Assembly (NCBI GenBank): GCA_016185395.1
Contig: JACPNR010000004.1
Coordinates: 124,001 to 188,000, forward strand
Source of the DNA: Candidatus Korobacter versatilis
Lineage (GTDB): Bacteria; Acidobacteriota; Terriglobia; Terriglobales; Acidobacteriaceae
Direction of reading: 5' to 3'
DNA: 64,000 bases
The notes beneath the pieces were generated by a model. It did not search any database. It was not told the origin of the DNA and worked only from the letters and a program-made list of their open reading frames with translations. A program made the translations under genes and the position numbers. Within the stretch, counting starts at the first letter, position 1. Every line of letters begins with the position of its first letter. This document shows positions 1-8,930 of the stretch, piece by piece.

Positions 1-2
1 TG

Positions 3-1973
3 GAGCACGCCCTGCAGGAAGACGGGCTGCGCGATGCGCGCCAGGTGGTCGACGCGCGGCGCGACCAGCTCATCAGCCGTATTGCGTTGTCTCGTCAAGG
101 CGCCAAGGCGTTGCTTGATAGCGTGGCCTCGAACTGCGACCAGAGCGGCTCCGTCAATCGCGCGTGCGCTGCCGATGCGCTTGGTGACTGGGCGCGGCGC
201 GAGCACGTGCGGTACGCCGTTCTCACTTTTCCCCGGACGCGCGCGGTGCAGTATGGTGTACCGCTCCCGCTGGATCCGGCGCTCTATCGTGACGGCCGCG
301 GGCTGAACCTTTCCGTAGCAGTGAGAGATGCGTGGAGCGAGGGCAAGCTGGCGGCCGTCTTCGCGGGCGCAGCGATGGAAGAAGTGCTGCGCACCCCGTT
401 TCAACCTGGGACTGCCGGCGCCATAGGACTGCTCAACACGAACGGCCAGCCGCTCGTCCCGATGGATGTTTCACCCGCGGCACTGCAAGCACTCGCCGGC
501 TACTGCGCGAATGAGAGCGGCTCCGGTGCAGTGCGGACAGGGAAGCAGCGCATACTGGTGGCGGCGAGCGCGCTCCCGGGCCAAGGGTGCGTGGTCGCCC
601 AGGTGCCGGTGGCGGAGCTGTTGCAACCCTCGGCGGTGCGGCTGCGCCAGCGCTTCGAACTGATCGCGGCAGTTTTCCTCGCGCTCGCGGCGGGACTCGC
701 GTTTGCACTGGCGCACCTGATGTCGCGGCCGTTGACCGTCCTGACGAAACGCGTGGAAGCGATGCGGCTGGGCGATTTCGATTCCGTGGTACCGCGCGCG
801 GGACCCTCGGAGATCCGCGCCTTCGCCGATGCGTTTGCCCGCATGGCGCGCTCGATCAAGCAATCGCACGAGACCATCCAGCAGAGCGAGGAGAAGCTGC
901 GACTCTCGTATCGTGCCGCGCACTTGTGGCCGTGGGAGGCGTCGCTCACGCGGGGATACTTTCGCTGGACGGATTTTGGTCGGGAGAAACCTGTGATGCG
1001 CGAAGAGCCGCTGCAGGCCGTGATGGAGCGCGTGCATCCCGATGACCGGCGCTTCGTGCAACGCACGCTCGAAGACACGGAGCTTGCCGGCTCGTTCCAG
1101 ATCGAGTTCCGCTACACCAAGGAGGACGGCGAGACCATTTGGATAGCCTCGCGCGGCGAGCGCATCCAGCGCATCACGGGGCCGACGCTCATCGGAGTGA
1201 ACCTCGACGTGACCCATCGCCGGCGGATGGAAGAGCTGAAGGCGGAGCGGGAGCGGCTTACCGCGTCCACACGCATCGCGGCCGAGCTGGCGCACGAGGT
1301 GAACAATCCGCTGGCGGCGATCTCCGGCGCGCTCTACCTGATGAAGGGCGCGACGCCGGGCACGGCCGACTACGAACACTGCCTGGAGATCGCGACCGAG
1401 GCGACCAACCGGATCACGCACATCGCCCGCCAGTTGCTCGGCCTCTATCAGCGCTCGGCCGGCACTGCTCCGGTCGACGTGGTGACGTTGATGCGCGAGG
1501 TGCTGGACCTGTTCCGCGCGCAGGCGAATGAGCAACACGTGCGCCTCACTGCCGACCTGCCGGCGGAAGCTCTGTTGAGCGGCCACGCCGTCGAGCTGCG
1601 GGCGGCGATCGCGAACCTCGTTGCCAATGCACTCACCAGCATCGGACTCGAGGGCTGCGTGGTCGTCCGCGTGCGGCAGGTCAAGGGGCGAGGCTTGGGA
1701 CGCGGAGGCGTTCGCATCACCGTTGCCGACAGTGGCGCGGGCATCGCGCCGGAGAACCTGGAACGCGTCTTCGAGGCCTTCTTCTCGACCAGCGAACAGC
1801 GGGGCACCGGGTTGGGGCTGTGGGTGACGAGCAACATCATCCGCCGGCACTACGGTTCGATCCGCGTGCGGTCATCGCAGCAAGGGCCGCGGCGGGGGAC
1901 GACCGTCAGCATCTTCCTGCCACAGTTCGGTTCGCAGGATGCGTTGCAGCTTGGCCCGAACCGCGCGGCGTAA
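3..1973 (+). CDS. Membrane sensor histidine kinase (5' truncated)
   Basis: The frame is open to the window edge, so the true start lies upstream; a GTG at 45 is only the first internal start. Counting from that GTG, an extracytoplasmic sensor region is followed by one membrane segment at about 205-226, a HAMP linker at 227-275, a PAS_3-like fold at 285-392 (HPDDR motif), and the transmitter. The H-box AAELAHEVNNPLAAI places the phosphorylated His near 417. G1 (DSGAGI) and G2 (GTGLGL) boxes of the HATPase domain follow. It probably autophosphorylates and signals to a response regulator that is not seen downstream. Ligand unknown. Confidence 0.9.
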   Translation, partial: EHALQEDGLRDARQVVDARRDQLISRIALSRQGAKALLDSVASNCDQSGSVNRACAADALGDWARREHVRYAVLTFPRTRAVQYGVPLPLDPALYRDGRGLNLSVAVRDAWSEGKLAAVFAGAAMEEVLRTPFQPGTAGAIGLLNTNGQPLVPMDVSPAALQALAGYCANESGSGAVRTGKQRILVAASALPGQGCVVAQVPVAELLQPSAVRLRQRFELIAAVFLALAAGLAFALAHLMSRPLTVLTKRVEAMRLGDFDSVVPRAGPSEIRAFADAFARMARSIKQSHETIQQSEEKLRLSYRAAHLWPWEASLTRGYFRWTDFGREKPVMREEPLQAVMERVHPDDRRFVQRTLEDTELAGSFQIEFRYTKEDGETIWIASRGERIQRITGPTLIGVNLDVTHRRRMEELKAERERLTASTRIAAELAHEVNNPLAAISGALYLMKGATPGTADYEHCLEIATEATNRITHIARQLLGLYQRSAGTAPVDVVTLMREVLDLFRAQANEQHVRLTADLPAEALLSGHAVELRAAIANLVANALTSIGLEGCVVVRVRQVKGRGLGRGGVRITVADSGAGIAPENLERVFEAFFSTSEQRGTGLGLWVTSNIIRRHYGSIRVRSSQQGPRRGTTVSIFLPQFGSQDALQLGPNRAA

Positions 1974-1984
1974 CAGGGAATCCA

Positions 1985-2009
1985 CCACAGAGTCACAGAG
2001 GCACAGAGG
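1985..2009. repeat. Three tandem NCACAGAG octamers
   Basis: Between the kinase stop and the next gene there are three consecutive copies of an 8-mer (CCACAGAG, TCACAGAG, GCACAGAG). Similar CACAGAG-rich short repeats are familiar from intergenic DNA of several high-GC phyla. Function unknown; it may be remnant repeat DNA. Confidence 0.6.
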
Positions 2010-2073
2010 TATTGCTGTTGGGGTCGCCGTGCCCCAGCGTCCCTGTGGTAGGTTTGGGCCTTCGAGGTATGCC

Positions 2074-3153
2074 ATGAAGCGCCTTGTTTTTTCCCTTCTT
2101 CTTTCCACCACGCTCATCGCGCAGATGCCCGAGCGTCCGCTGCGGCCGGTGAGCACGTTCTCGATCGTGGCGCGCGACCCGCAGACGGGCGAGATCGGCG
2201 TCGCGGTGCAGTCACACTGGTTCTCGGTCGGACAGATCGTCCCGTGGGCGGAGGCGGGAGTCGGGGCAGTGGCGACGCAGTCGTTCGTGGACCCGAGCTA
2301 CGGGAAGAATGGGCTGGAGCTGATGGAGACCGGGAAGACTGCCCGCGACACGCTACGTGGCTTGCTGATGGCAGACCATGGGCGCGGCGTTCGGCAGGTC
2401 GCCATGATCGACGCTCAGGGAGATGTTGTGGTCTGGACCGGCGGGAAGGACATTGAGGCAGCCGGACATGTCGCAGGCGGCGACACGCCGACCGCGGAGA
2501 TCGATCGGCAGCGCCTGCCGGCCGGGATGGACGGCAGGATCTCTTGGGGAAAGAACTATTCCGTCCAAGCCAACCTCATGTCCAACGACAGAGTCTGGCC
2601 GGCGATGGCGAAGGCCTTTGAGCAATCCAAGGGCGACCTCGCGGAGCGGATGCTCGCCGCGCTCGACGCGGCGCAATCTGTTGGTGGCGACATTCGTGGG
2701 CGGCAGTCCGCCGCGCTCATTGTGGTCAAGGCGAAATCGAGCGGCAGGCCGTGGGAAGACCGCATCTTCGACCTGCGCGTGGATGATGCGGAGTACCCGC
2801 TCCAGGAACTGCGCCGCCTGGGCGCGCTGCAACGCGCTTACAACCACATGAACGCGGGCGACCTTGCGGTAGAGCACAAAGACCAGGAAGGTGCGCTGCG
2901 CGAATACGCTGCCGCGGAGCAGATTGCGGTCGGGACAGAGGGCGTGCCGGCTAGCCGGCTGGCCGAGATGCGTTTCTGGCACGCGGTCGCGCTGGTCAAC
3001 ATGAAGCGGGTGGACGAGGCGCTCCCCATCTTCGAGAAAGTCTTCGCCGGGACGGACGGCGCGAACTGGCGCGAGCTCGTGGGACGGCTGCCGCACTCTG
3101 AGCTGCTGCCTGACGACAAGACCTTGATCCAACGGATACAGGCGGTGAAGTGA
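2074..3153 (+). CDS. DUF1028 family secreted protein (Ntn-hydrolase-like)
   Basis: The start is taken at ATG 2074, which gives a normal signal peptide (MKRLVFSLLLSTTLIAQ). Upstream in-frame codons cover the repeat at 1985-2009 and are unlikely to be coding. Residues about 28-230 match DUF1028: TFSIVARDPQTGEIGVAVQS near the N-terminus, then a VGAVATQSF stretch. This family has an Ntn-hydrolase fold. The C-terminal third is helical and TPR-like (pairs such as ALREYAAAEQIA and DEALPIFEKV), similar to the extension usual in this family. Only 10 bp separate it from the dipeptidase-like gene, so the two are probably co-transcribed. Substrate unknown. Confidence 0.85.
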   Translation: MKRLVFSLLLSTTLIAQMPERPLRPVSTFSIVARDPQTGEIGVAVQSHWFSVGQIVPWAEAGVGAVATQSFVDPSYGKNGLELMETGKTARDTLRGLLMADHGRGVRQVAMIDAQGDVVVWTGGKDIEAAGHVAGGDTPTAEIDRQRLPAGMDGRISWGKNYSVQANLMSNDRVWPAMAKAFEQSKGDLAERMLAALDAAQSVGGDIRGRQSAALIVVKAKSSGRPWEDRIFDLRVDDAEYPLQELRRLGALQRAYNHMNAGDLAVEHKDQEGALREYAAAEQIAVGTEGVPASRLAEMRFWHAVALVNMKRVDEALPIFEKVFAGTDGANWRELVGRLPHSELLPDDKTLIQRIQAVK

Positions 3154-3163
3154 CGAAGCACAA

Positions 3164-4339
3164 GTGACAAAGGACAAAGGACAATCCACGCGACGCGAGG
3201 CGATGAAGGCGCTCGGCGCTTTCATCGCAGCGCCAGCGGTACTGCGCGGGCGGTTCCTGCTCTTCGCCGACTCCCCGCGCCACTATTCCGCGCGCTGCAT
3301 CGAGGTGGTGCAGCGTTCGCTGGTGATCGACATGCTCAGCCAGTTCAAGCTGGGCGCTTTCCTCGACGTGCTTCCGCAACCCGGCCCCAAGACCACGAGC
3401 TGGTTCTCGCATCCGGAGACGTTCACTGCGGCGGATTTCGCGCGCTACCGCGGATCCGGCATCAACGCCTTCCACATCGGCTGGGGATACGGCGCGAACG
3501 CTTTCGACGATGCAACCACCATCCTCGCGGCATGGAACCGCTTCATCGCGGCGCATCCGGACGAACTCGTGCGCATCGACACCGCCGCGCACCTCACGTT
3601 CGCGAAGCATGCGGGGAAGGTCGGCATCATCCTCGGTTTCCAAAATGCTGAGCACTTCCGCAGTGTCTCCGACGTGGACGCATTCCACGCCGCCGGGCAG
3701 CGCGTCTCGCAGCTTACTTACAACCTGCGCAACGCCATCGGTAGCGGGTACGAGGAGCGGCCGGATGGCGGCCTCACCGCTTTCGGTGCGAGCATCGTTG
3801 GCCGGATGAACGAGGTTGGCATCGCGGTCGACCTCTCCCACTGCGGCGACCGCACGACGATGGAGACACTCGCCATCGCGCGCCGGCCGGCGGTCGTCTC
3901 GCACTCGAACTGCCGCGCCCTGAGTCCTCACCCGCGGTGCAAGACGGACGCGCAGATAAGCCAGCTGGCGGCGGGCGGAGGCGTGATGGGCATCAGCGCC
4001 GTGCGGATGTTCGTCCGCACGAGCGGCGTCGCGACTTTCGAAGACGTGCTCGACCACTTCGATCACGTCGCGAAACTCGCCGGGGTGGAGCACGTGGGCG
4101 TAGGCAGCGACATCGACCTCGACGGCTACGACAAGCTTCCACCGGTACTGCATCGCCGGATGCTGACGGGCTACAAAGAGAATGCGCCCGCGAGCGGGGA
4201 CATCGCCGGGCTCGACCATCCGCAGCGCATCTACGACTTGACCGAGGGGCTCATCCGGCGCGGCTACTCCGACGCGAACATCGAGCTCATCCTGGGCGGG
4301 AACTTTCGCCGCGCGCTGGCGGCGATCTGGCGAGCGTGA
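3164..4339 (+). CDS. M19 (renal dipeptidase) family protein with degenerate first metal motif
   Basis: Starting at GTG 3164 gives a Tat-like leader (RREAMKALG then a hydrophobic stretch), suggesting export in folded form. The body is an amidohydrolase-fold M19 protein. The bridging Glu (QNAEHF, about 163), His 226 (VDLSHCG), His 247 (VSHSNCRALS) and Asp 316 (VGSDID) are present. The usual HxD at the end of strand 1 (VIDGHND in typical members) reads VIDMLSQF, so both those zinc ligands are missing. It may be a mononuclear variant or have a different activity. It shares an apparent operon with the DUF1028 protein. The leader is partly encoded by a GACAAAG repeat, so the start is uncertain. Confidence 0.85.
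   Translation: MTKDKGQSTRREAMKALGAFIAAPAVLRGRFLLFADSPRHYSARCIEVVQRSLVIDMLSQFKLGAFLDVLPQPGPKTTSWFSHPETFTAADFARYRGSGINAFHIGWGYGANAFDDATTILAAWNRFIAAHPDELVRIDTAAHLTFAKHAGKVGIILGFQNAEHFRSVSDVDAFHAAGQRVSQLTYNLRNAIGSGYEERPDGGLTAFGASIVGRMNEVGIAVDLSHCGDRTTMETLAIARRPAVVSHSNCRALSPHPRCKTDAQISQLAAGGGVMGISAVRMFVRTSGVATFEDVLDHFDHVAKLAGVEHVGVGSDIDLDGYDKLPPVLHRRMLTGYKENAPASGDIAGLDHPQRIYDLTEGLIRRGYSDANIELILGGNFRRALAAIWRA
3166..3184. repeat. Tandem GACAAAG heptamers at a gene start
   Basis: Two and a half copies of GACAAAG lie across the first codons of the M19 gene. The same kind of low-period repeat recurs elsewhere in the window (1985, 28901, 47702). Either the N-terminus of the protein has grown from repeat DNA, or the true start is ATG 3203 downstream. 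Confidence 0.5.
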
Positions 4340-4388
4340 CCAGAAAAACCTCTGCCGCTTCCGCGCCCACTGTGGTATTGCTTCTTAC

Positions 4389-4778
4389 GTGATCAGCTAC
4401 AAAGGTTTCGACCACATGGCGCTCGTCACCAAGCGCCTGCCCGAGATGGTGAAGTTCTACAAGGACGGCCTTGGGCTGAGCATCGAGCACGAGGGCGTGG
4501 CCAAGGCGGGATACAAGGTCGTCACGCTGGGGGCAGGGTCTGCCATCCTCGACCTGTTTGAAGCGACGCCGACGAATCCGGCGCCGAACGCGAACCTCAC
4601 CGAGACGCATTTCTGCCTGGTGGCGAACGGGACGTCGATCTACGAAGTGATCGGGGCGCTCAAGCGCGTGGGACTCACGCCGCTACCCGCTGAAGTCACC
4701 ACCGGCGCGGAGGGGAAGAGCTTGTCGACGTTCCTGCGCGATCCGGATGGTAATCTCGTAGAGATAAAGGTCTACTGA
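4389..4778 (+). CDS. VOC superfamily (glyoxalase/bleomycin-resistance fold) protein
   Basis: A 129-residue single VOC module pair. FDHMALVTKRLPEMVKFYKDGLG is the first beta-alpha-beta unit, with a likely metal His at 9. FCLVANGTSIYEV begins the second unit, and the end carries FLRDPDGNLVEIKVY, where the final Glu is the usual metal ligand. The family includes methylmalonyl-CoA epimerase, glyoxalase I and dioxygenases. Nothing in the sequence fixes the substrate. The start is GTG 4389, with no better alternative before the fold begins. It sits 8 bp before the aldolase gene, so joint expression is likely. Confidence 0.85.
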   Translation: MISYKGFDHMALVTKRLPEMVKFYKDGLGLSIEHEGVAKAGYKVVTLGAGSAILDLFEATPTNPAPNANLTETHFCLVANGTSIYEVIGALKRVGLTPLPAEVTTGAEGKSLSTFLRDPDGNLVEIKVY

Positions 4779-4786
4779 GTAGCTGG

Positions 4787-5857
4787 ATGCTCCTTCACGG
4801 AATCTTTCCCGCGGTCACGACGCCGTTCTATCCGGACGGCTCCGTCTACTTCCGCAAGCTGGAGCACAATCTCGATCGTTACTCGAAGTCGCCGGTCGCT
4901 GGCGTTGTGGTGCTGGGCTCGACCGGCGAAGCGGTGATGCTGAGCGACGAAGAGAAGCGCGAGGTGATGAAGGCGGCGCGCCATGCGGTCACGCCGGAGA
5001 AGGTGCTCATCGCCGGCAGCGGCGCGGAATCCGCGCGGACGACGCTCGAACTCACCGAGTACGCCGCCAAGCTCGGCTACGACGTGGCGCTCATCCGTAC
5101 ACCGCACTATTACAAGCCGCAGATGCGAGCGGCGGAGGTGCTGGCTTTCTATCGGTTCGTGGCCGACCGGTCGCCGCTACCTATCCTTCTATATAGCGTC
5201 CCGGCGTTCACCGGCTACGACCTGCCGGAAGACCTGGTGACGCAACTCGCCGAGCACCGCAACATCCTCGGCATCAAGGAATCGGGCGGCGACGTGGAGA
5301 AGATCAAGCACATGGTCACGGCCACGCGCCACATCAAGCGGCAGGCCACGGTGACGGAAGTGCAGCAAGCCGTAACCAGACGCATGCTGGCGGCGCCTGC
5401 GGCTGGCAGCGCGCCCATGGCAGAGTTCGTTCCGGCGCAGTCGTTGGGCGGCGCAGCCGTTGCGACCGCAGCGCCGGTGTCGGCGCCGAGGTCGAATCTT
5501 AAGACGCGGACGAAGGAAGTTGGTTTTCAAGTGGTGGCCGGCTCGGCGCACAAGCTCAAGGCTTCGCTCGACGCCGGCGCGGTGGGCGCGGTGCTCGCGT
5601 TCGCGGACCCGGCGCCGACGGCGTGCTTCGAGATCTTCGCCGCCTGGAAGGACGGCGACATGCAGCTGGCGGAGGAGAAGCAGGAGCGCATCCGCGAGGC
5701 CTCCACGGCGCTGGTGGTGAGGCATGGCATTCCCGCGACCAAGTATGCGATGGACCTGAACGGATACTACGGCGGCCCACCGCGGCTGCCGCTGCTTCCC
5801 CTCGATGCAAGCGTGAAGGCCGAGGTCGAGCGCCTGATGGCGGACATCCGGAACTAG
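4787..5857 (+). CDS. DHDPS-superfamily aldolase, 4-hydroxy-2-oxoglutarate aldolase-like, with insertion
   Basis: A class I aldolase of the DapA/NanA superfamily. Visible active-site parts are GSTGEA (44-49), catalytic Tyr136 in YSVPAFTG, and the Schiff-base Lys164 in GIKESGGD. The Arg that binds aspartate semialdehyde in DapA (YNVPxRT) is Phe here. The C-terminal stretch, GIPATKYAMDLNGYYGGPPR, and the YSVPAFTGYDLPEDL segment resemble eukaryotic HOGA1 more than DapA, so cleavage of 4-hydroxy-2-oxoglutarate or a related keto acid is the better guess. About 60 extra Ala/Pro-rich residues (181-243) interrupt the barrel between strands 6 and 7. At 356 aa it is longer than the usual ~300. Confidence 0.85.
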   Translation: MLLHGIFPAVTTPFYPDGSVYFRKLEHNLDRYSKSPVAGVVVLGSTGEAVMLSDEEKREVMKAARHAVTPEKVLIAGSGAESARTTLELTEYAAKLGYDVALIRTPHYYKPQMRAAEVLAFYRFVADRSPLPILLYSVPAFTGYDLPEDLVTQLAEHRNILGIKESGGDVEKIKHMVTATRHIKRQATVTEVQQAVTRRMLAAPAAGSAPMAEFVPAQSLGGAAVATAAPVSAPRSNLKTRTKEVGFQVVAGSAHKLKASLDAGAVGAVLAFADPAPTACFEIFAAWKDGDMQLAEEKQERIREASTALVVRHGIPATKYAMDLNGYYGGPPRLPLLPLDASVKAEVERLMADIRN

Positions 5858-5905
5858 AGTGCAAGACCCGCGCGTTTCACCGGGCGGCGCGGAAAAGGCG
5901 ATAGA

Positions 5906-6739
5906 ATGCCTCGCTTTGGAAGCCTTATGAGACGACAAGCCGTGTTGGCTCTTGCTCTGTTGCTCCTGGCGCCGTTCGCCTTCGCTAAGGACTCGACCGC
6001 GGTGAAGGCGATCGACTGGCCCGAGGCCAGCCCCGTCCTGCACTTCACCTTCGGGAAATTGCAGGAGGTGGGCAAATACAAGGGCCAGAAGTCGTACACC
6101 ATGGAAGTCACGGCACGCAGCATGTGGCCGAAGAAGATCGACCGCGCAGACTTCAATCTTTATCTGTTCGACGACAATCAGGTCCGTGTGGGAGAAGGCT
6201 GGATCTCGATCAGCAACCTGGGGCCCGGCGAGATGACGAAGTTTCCGCTGAACGTCTCCACCCTCGGCACCCCGGTGAGCATGAAGCTCGAGGCACGCGA
6301 AATGAGCGGCGAGTTGGCGCGTTTCTCCGCGCCCAAGACGATCACCACCACCGTGTACTCCGTGCCGCCCGGCGCAAGTCTCAAAGTGGATGGACAGAGT
6401 GTGGGCAGCACTCCCATCCAGGTGAAGATCACCGTCGGCCGCCATGATCTGGAGTTCGCCAAGGAAGGCTTTCACACCGGACATTTCGTCTGGAACGTCA
6501 CGCCGAATGACGTGTCCGGCGGCATGGTGACCTACGAACTCGGTGGCCTTAGCTATGACACCGTGGAGTTGCGCGACGGCAGCACCATCACCGGCGACGT
6601 GATCTCAATCGACGGTGCGCAGGTCGTGGTCCGCGTTGGGGGCGAGCTGCGGCCGTACGAGCGCAACCGCGTGAAGCGCATTTTGCTGGGCGAACGTGAA
6701 GCCGCGGATCAGCCCACTGCCGCCACCCCACCAAAATAA
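5906..6739 (+). CDS. Secreted PEGA-domain protein
   Basis: The N-terminus has a clear signal peptide ending near AFAKD. The region 35-140 is beta-rich with no recognised family. Residues about 147-195 form a PEGA module (VYSVPPGASLKVDGQSVGSTP, then RHDLEFAKEGF), a small beta domain common on secreted or envelope proteins. The C-terminal part (YDTVELRDGSTITGDVISI ... VKRILLGE) resembles short beta repeats that follow PEGA in acidobacterial proteins. Start ATG 5906 or 5927 (MRRQAV), the latter giving a more typical leader. Probably an envelope protein; no enzymatic motif is visible. Confidence 0.75.
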   Translation: MPRFGSLMRRQAVLALALLLLAPFAFAKDSTAVKAIDWPEASPVLHFTFGKLQEVGKYKGQKSYTMEVTARSMWPKKIDRADFNLYLFDDNQVRVGEGWISISNLGPGEMTKFPLNVSTLGTPVSMKLEAREMSGELARFSAPKTITTTVYSVPPGASLKVDGQSVGSTPIQVKITVGRHDLEFAKEGFHTGHFVWNVTPNDVSGGMVTYELGGLSYDTVELRDGSTITGDVISIDGAQVVVRVGGELRPYERNRVKRILLGEREAADQPTAATPPK

Positions 6740-6741
6740 AT

Positions 6742-6762
6742 GAGGCGGGCAGCGCCCGCCTC
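6742..6762 (-). terminator. Convergent intergenic terminator hairpin
   Basis: A perfect 9-bp stem (GAGGCGGGC / GCCCGCCTC) with a 3-nt loop lies between two converging genes. Read on the minus strand it is followed by ATTTATTTT, so it best terminates the ferritin-like gene. It can probably also act on plus-strand transcripts. Confidence 0.8.
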
Positions 6763-6778
6763 GTACGAACTGCGTGGC

Positions 6779-7495
6779 CTACGCCGCGCGGTCCTTCTTC
6801 CCATTCTTCTTGGCGCGCTGCTTGCGCTCCAATTCAGCCAAAGCTTCCTGAGGTTCGCTGGGTGACCGCGCCGCATCTCGCTGCTGAGGTTCGCTCTTCG
6901 ACGACGAAGCGCCTTCTTTCAGCGGGTTCGTCCCCGGATCCTGTCCCTGCGTTTTGCCGCTCGCGGGGTCCACGACAAAGAGCATGTCTGAGAGGTCGCT
7001 GGCGTGTTCTTCTTCGTCGGCAAGGATGCCTTCGATCATGACGCGGGTGGTGGGATCGCCGTTGCCGAAATGCCGGACCATCTTCTGGTAGACCTCGATG
7101 ACGATGCGCCCGGCAATGAGGTCTTCCTTGATCATGTCGGCGAGTGTCTCGCCCTCGATGTACTGCGAGACGGAACGCTGGAGCAGGGAAGCGGGGTTGA
7201 AATCAGGCTTGCCGCCGAGCTGCTGAATGCGTTCGGCGAGGGCGTCGGCGTGCTCGCGCTCGGCGTCGGCGTGCTCCTTGAACTCGCCCGCAACGCTCTT
7301 GCCATGGACGCCGGTCGCCATGAAGTAATGGTGCATGTAGCGCAGGACGCACACGATCTCGGTGGCGAGCGCTTCATTGAGGATGGAGATTGTGTTCCTC
7401 ACGTCACCTTTATATGATTCGGTGACGGCGCCTTCTTCCAGCTTGCCTTCGGCGCGCGCGCGGATCTGCTCGACGTGTTTCACGAACTCTGGCAT
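6779..7495 (-). CDS. Bacterioferritin/ferritin-like di-iron protein with charged tail
   Basis: A four-helix ferritin-like domain occupies about residues 30-175. Metal-ligand motifs fall in ALATEIVCVLRYMHHYF, KEHADAEREHADALAERI and ILADEEEHASDLSDML (E and ExxH pattern). This layout matches bacterioferritin-like/Dps-like proteins of about 160-180 aa. The last 60 residues are a Lys/Arg/Ser/Glu-rich disordered tail ending KKNGKKDRAA, which could bind nucleic acid. Likely roles are iron storage or peroxide detoxification. The gene is monocistronic, converging on the PEGA gene and divergent from gdhA. Confidence 0.8.
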   Translation of the reverse strand: MPEFVKHVEQIRARAEGKLEEGAVTESYKGDVRNTISILNEALATEIVCVLRYMHHYFMATGVHGKSVAGEFKEHADAEREHADALAERIQQLGGKPDFNPASLLQRSVSQYIEGETLADMIKEDLIAGRIVIEVYQKMVRHFGNGDPTTRVMIEGILADEEEHASDLSDMLFVVDPASGKTQGQDPGTNPLKEGASSSKSEPQQRDAARSPSEPQEALAELERKQRAKKNGKKDRAA

Positions 7496-7636
7496 GGCTC
7501 TCCTTCAGGTCGGCCGGTCGGGAGCTAGCGGGCCAACATCGGTTAGATAGTCACGCGTGCTGCCGTAGATGCCTCTCCCGTTCCCGGGCGCCCATGCCGA
7601 GCAGCGGCCTCGATCCTGTCCAGCCCAGGAGGCGCA

Positions 7637-8914
7637 ATGGCCATCGCAAGCCCGCCGGTCCCCGTCCAGGAAGATCTCAACCCATTTCACATCGCCAAGC
7701 AGCAGTTCGAGACTGCGGCGGCGAAACTCAACCTCGAGCCTGGCCTGCGCGCCATGCTCTCCAGCCCGCGCCGGTGCCTCGTCCTCTCGCTTCCCATCCG
7801 CATGGACGACGGTACCATCAAGGTCTTCGACGGCTACCGCGTGCAGCACAACGTGGCCCGCGGGCCGGGCAAGGGAGGCATCCGCTACCACCCCGGCGTC
7901 ACGCTCGACGAGGTGAAGGCGCTCGCTTCCTGGATGACCTGGAAGTGCGCGACCGTCAACATCCCGCTGGGCGGCGCCAAGGGCGGGATCATCTGCGACC
8001 CGCACAAGCTCTCCAAGGGCGAACTCGAGCGGCTGACGCGCCGTTATGCGGCGGAGATATCCGTCATCATCGGGCCAGACCGCGATATCCCCGCGCCCGA
8101 CGTTTACACCGACGGCCAGATCATGGCGTGGATCATGGACACATTCAGCATGATGGCGGGAGGTAGCGCGCCCGCCGTCGTGACCGGCAAGCCGATCTTC
8201 CTTGGCGGTTCGCTCGGCCGCAACGAGGCCACCGCCCGCGGCTGCGTGTTCGTCATCCGCGAGGCCTGCCGCGAGAAGAACATCAACCTCAAGCACTCGA
8301 CGGTCTCCATCCAGGGCTTTGGCAATGCCGGCTCGATCGCGGCGGACTTGCTTTACCACGAGGGTGCGAAGGTCATTGCCGTCAGCGATTCCAAGAGCGG
8401 CGTCATGAACCAACGCGGCCTCGATGTTCCGGCGCTGCTCAAGCACAAGCAGAAGACCGGGTCGGTCGCCGGTTTCCCCGGCAGTGAACCCATCGACAAC
8501 GCCAAGGTGCTCGAGGCCGAGTGCGACATCCTTATTCCTGCCGCGCTCGAAAACCAGATCACCGCAGCAAACGCCGACCGCATCAAGGCGAAGATCGTGG
8601 CCGAGGCCGCCAACGGCCCCACCACGCCCGCCGCCGACCAGATCCTGCACAAGAAGGGAGTCATGGTACTGCCGGACATCCTGGCGAACGCGGGGGGCGT
8701 GACCGTCAGCTACTTCGAGTGGGTGCAGGACCTGGCCGCCGACTTCTGGGACGAGGACGTGGTCAACAAGAAACTGGAGAAGGTGATGGTGCGCTCGTTC
8801 AACGACGTGCTCGCGATGGCGACCACGCACAACGTGGACATGCGCACCGGCGCGTTCATCCTGGCGATCGACCGCGTCGCGGTGGCGACGCGCACGCGAG
8901 GCGTCTGGCCGTGA
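7637..8914 (+). CDS. gdhA: Glu/Leu/Phe/Val dehydrogenase (glutamate dehydrogenase)
   Basis: A 425-aa hexameric-type GDH. The substrate domain carries GPGKGGIRYHP and the catalytic-Lys segment PLGGAKGGI. The Rossmann domain begins with VSIQGFGNAGSIAADLL. The ATG is preceded by a strong AGGAGG Shine-Dalgarno, which fixes the start. The enzyme interconverts glutamate and 2-oxoglutarate plus ammonia in the cytoplasm. Cofactor choice cannot be read safely. A terminator follows directly, so it is a single-gene unit. Confidence 0.95.
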   Translation: MAIASPPVPVQEDLNPFHIAKQQFETAAAKLNLEPGLRAMLSSPRRCLVLSLPIRMDDGTIKVFDGYRVQHNVARGPGKGGIRYHPGVTLDEVKALASWMTWKCATVNIPLGGAKGGIICDPHKLSKGELERLTRRYAAEISVIIGPDRDIPAPDVYTDGQIMAWIMDTFSMMAGGSAPAVVTGKPIFLGGSLGRNEATARGCVFVIREACREKNINLKHSTVSIQGFGNAGSIAADLLYHEGAKVIAVSDSKSGVMNQRGLDVPALLKHKQKTGSVAGFPGSEPIDNAKVLEAECDILIPAALENQITAANADRIKAKIVAEAANGPTTPAADQILHKKGVMVLPDILANAGGVTVSYFEWVQDLAADFWDEDVVNKKLEKVMVRSFNDVLAMATTHNVDMRTGAFILAIDRVAVATRTRGVWP

Positions 8915-8930
8915 GGTGATGCTCGTGGTA

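Noticed and set aside
471..1850. Long minus-strand ORF opposite the sensor kinase
   Set aside because: Arg/His-rich antisense product with no family signs; shadow of a clear kinase in a high-GC sequence.
2353..4219. Minus-strand ORFs opposite the DUF1028 and M19 genes
   Set aside because: Antisense shadows without motifs; the plus-strand proteins carry recognisable folds.
5189..6484. 431-codon minus-strand ORF opposite the aldolase and PEGA genes
   Set aside because: Spans two real genes and their gap, with biased Arg/His/Leu composition and no domain.
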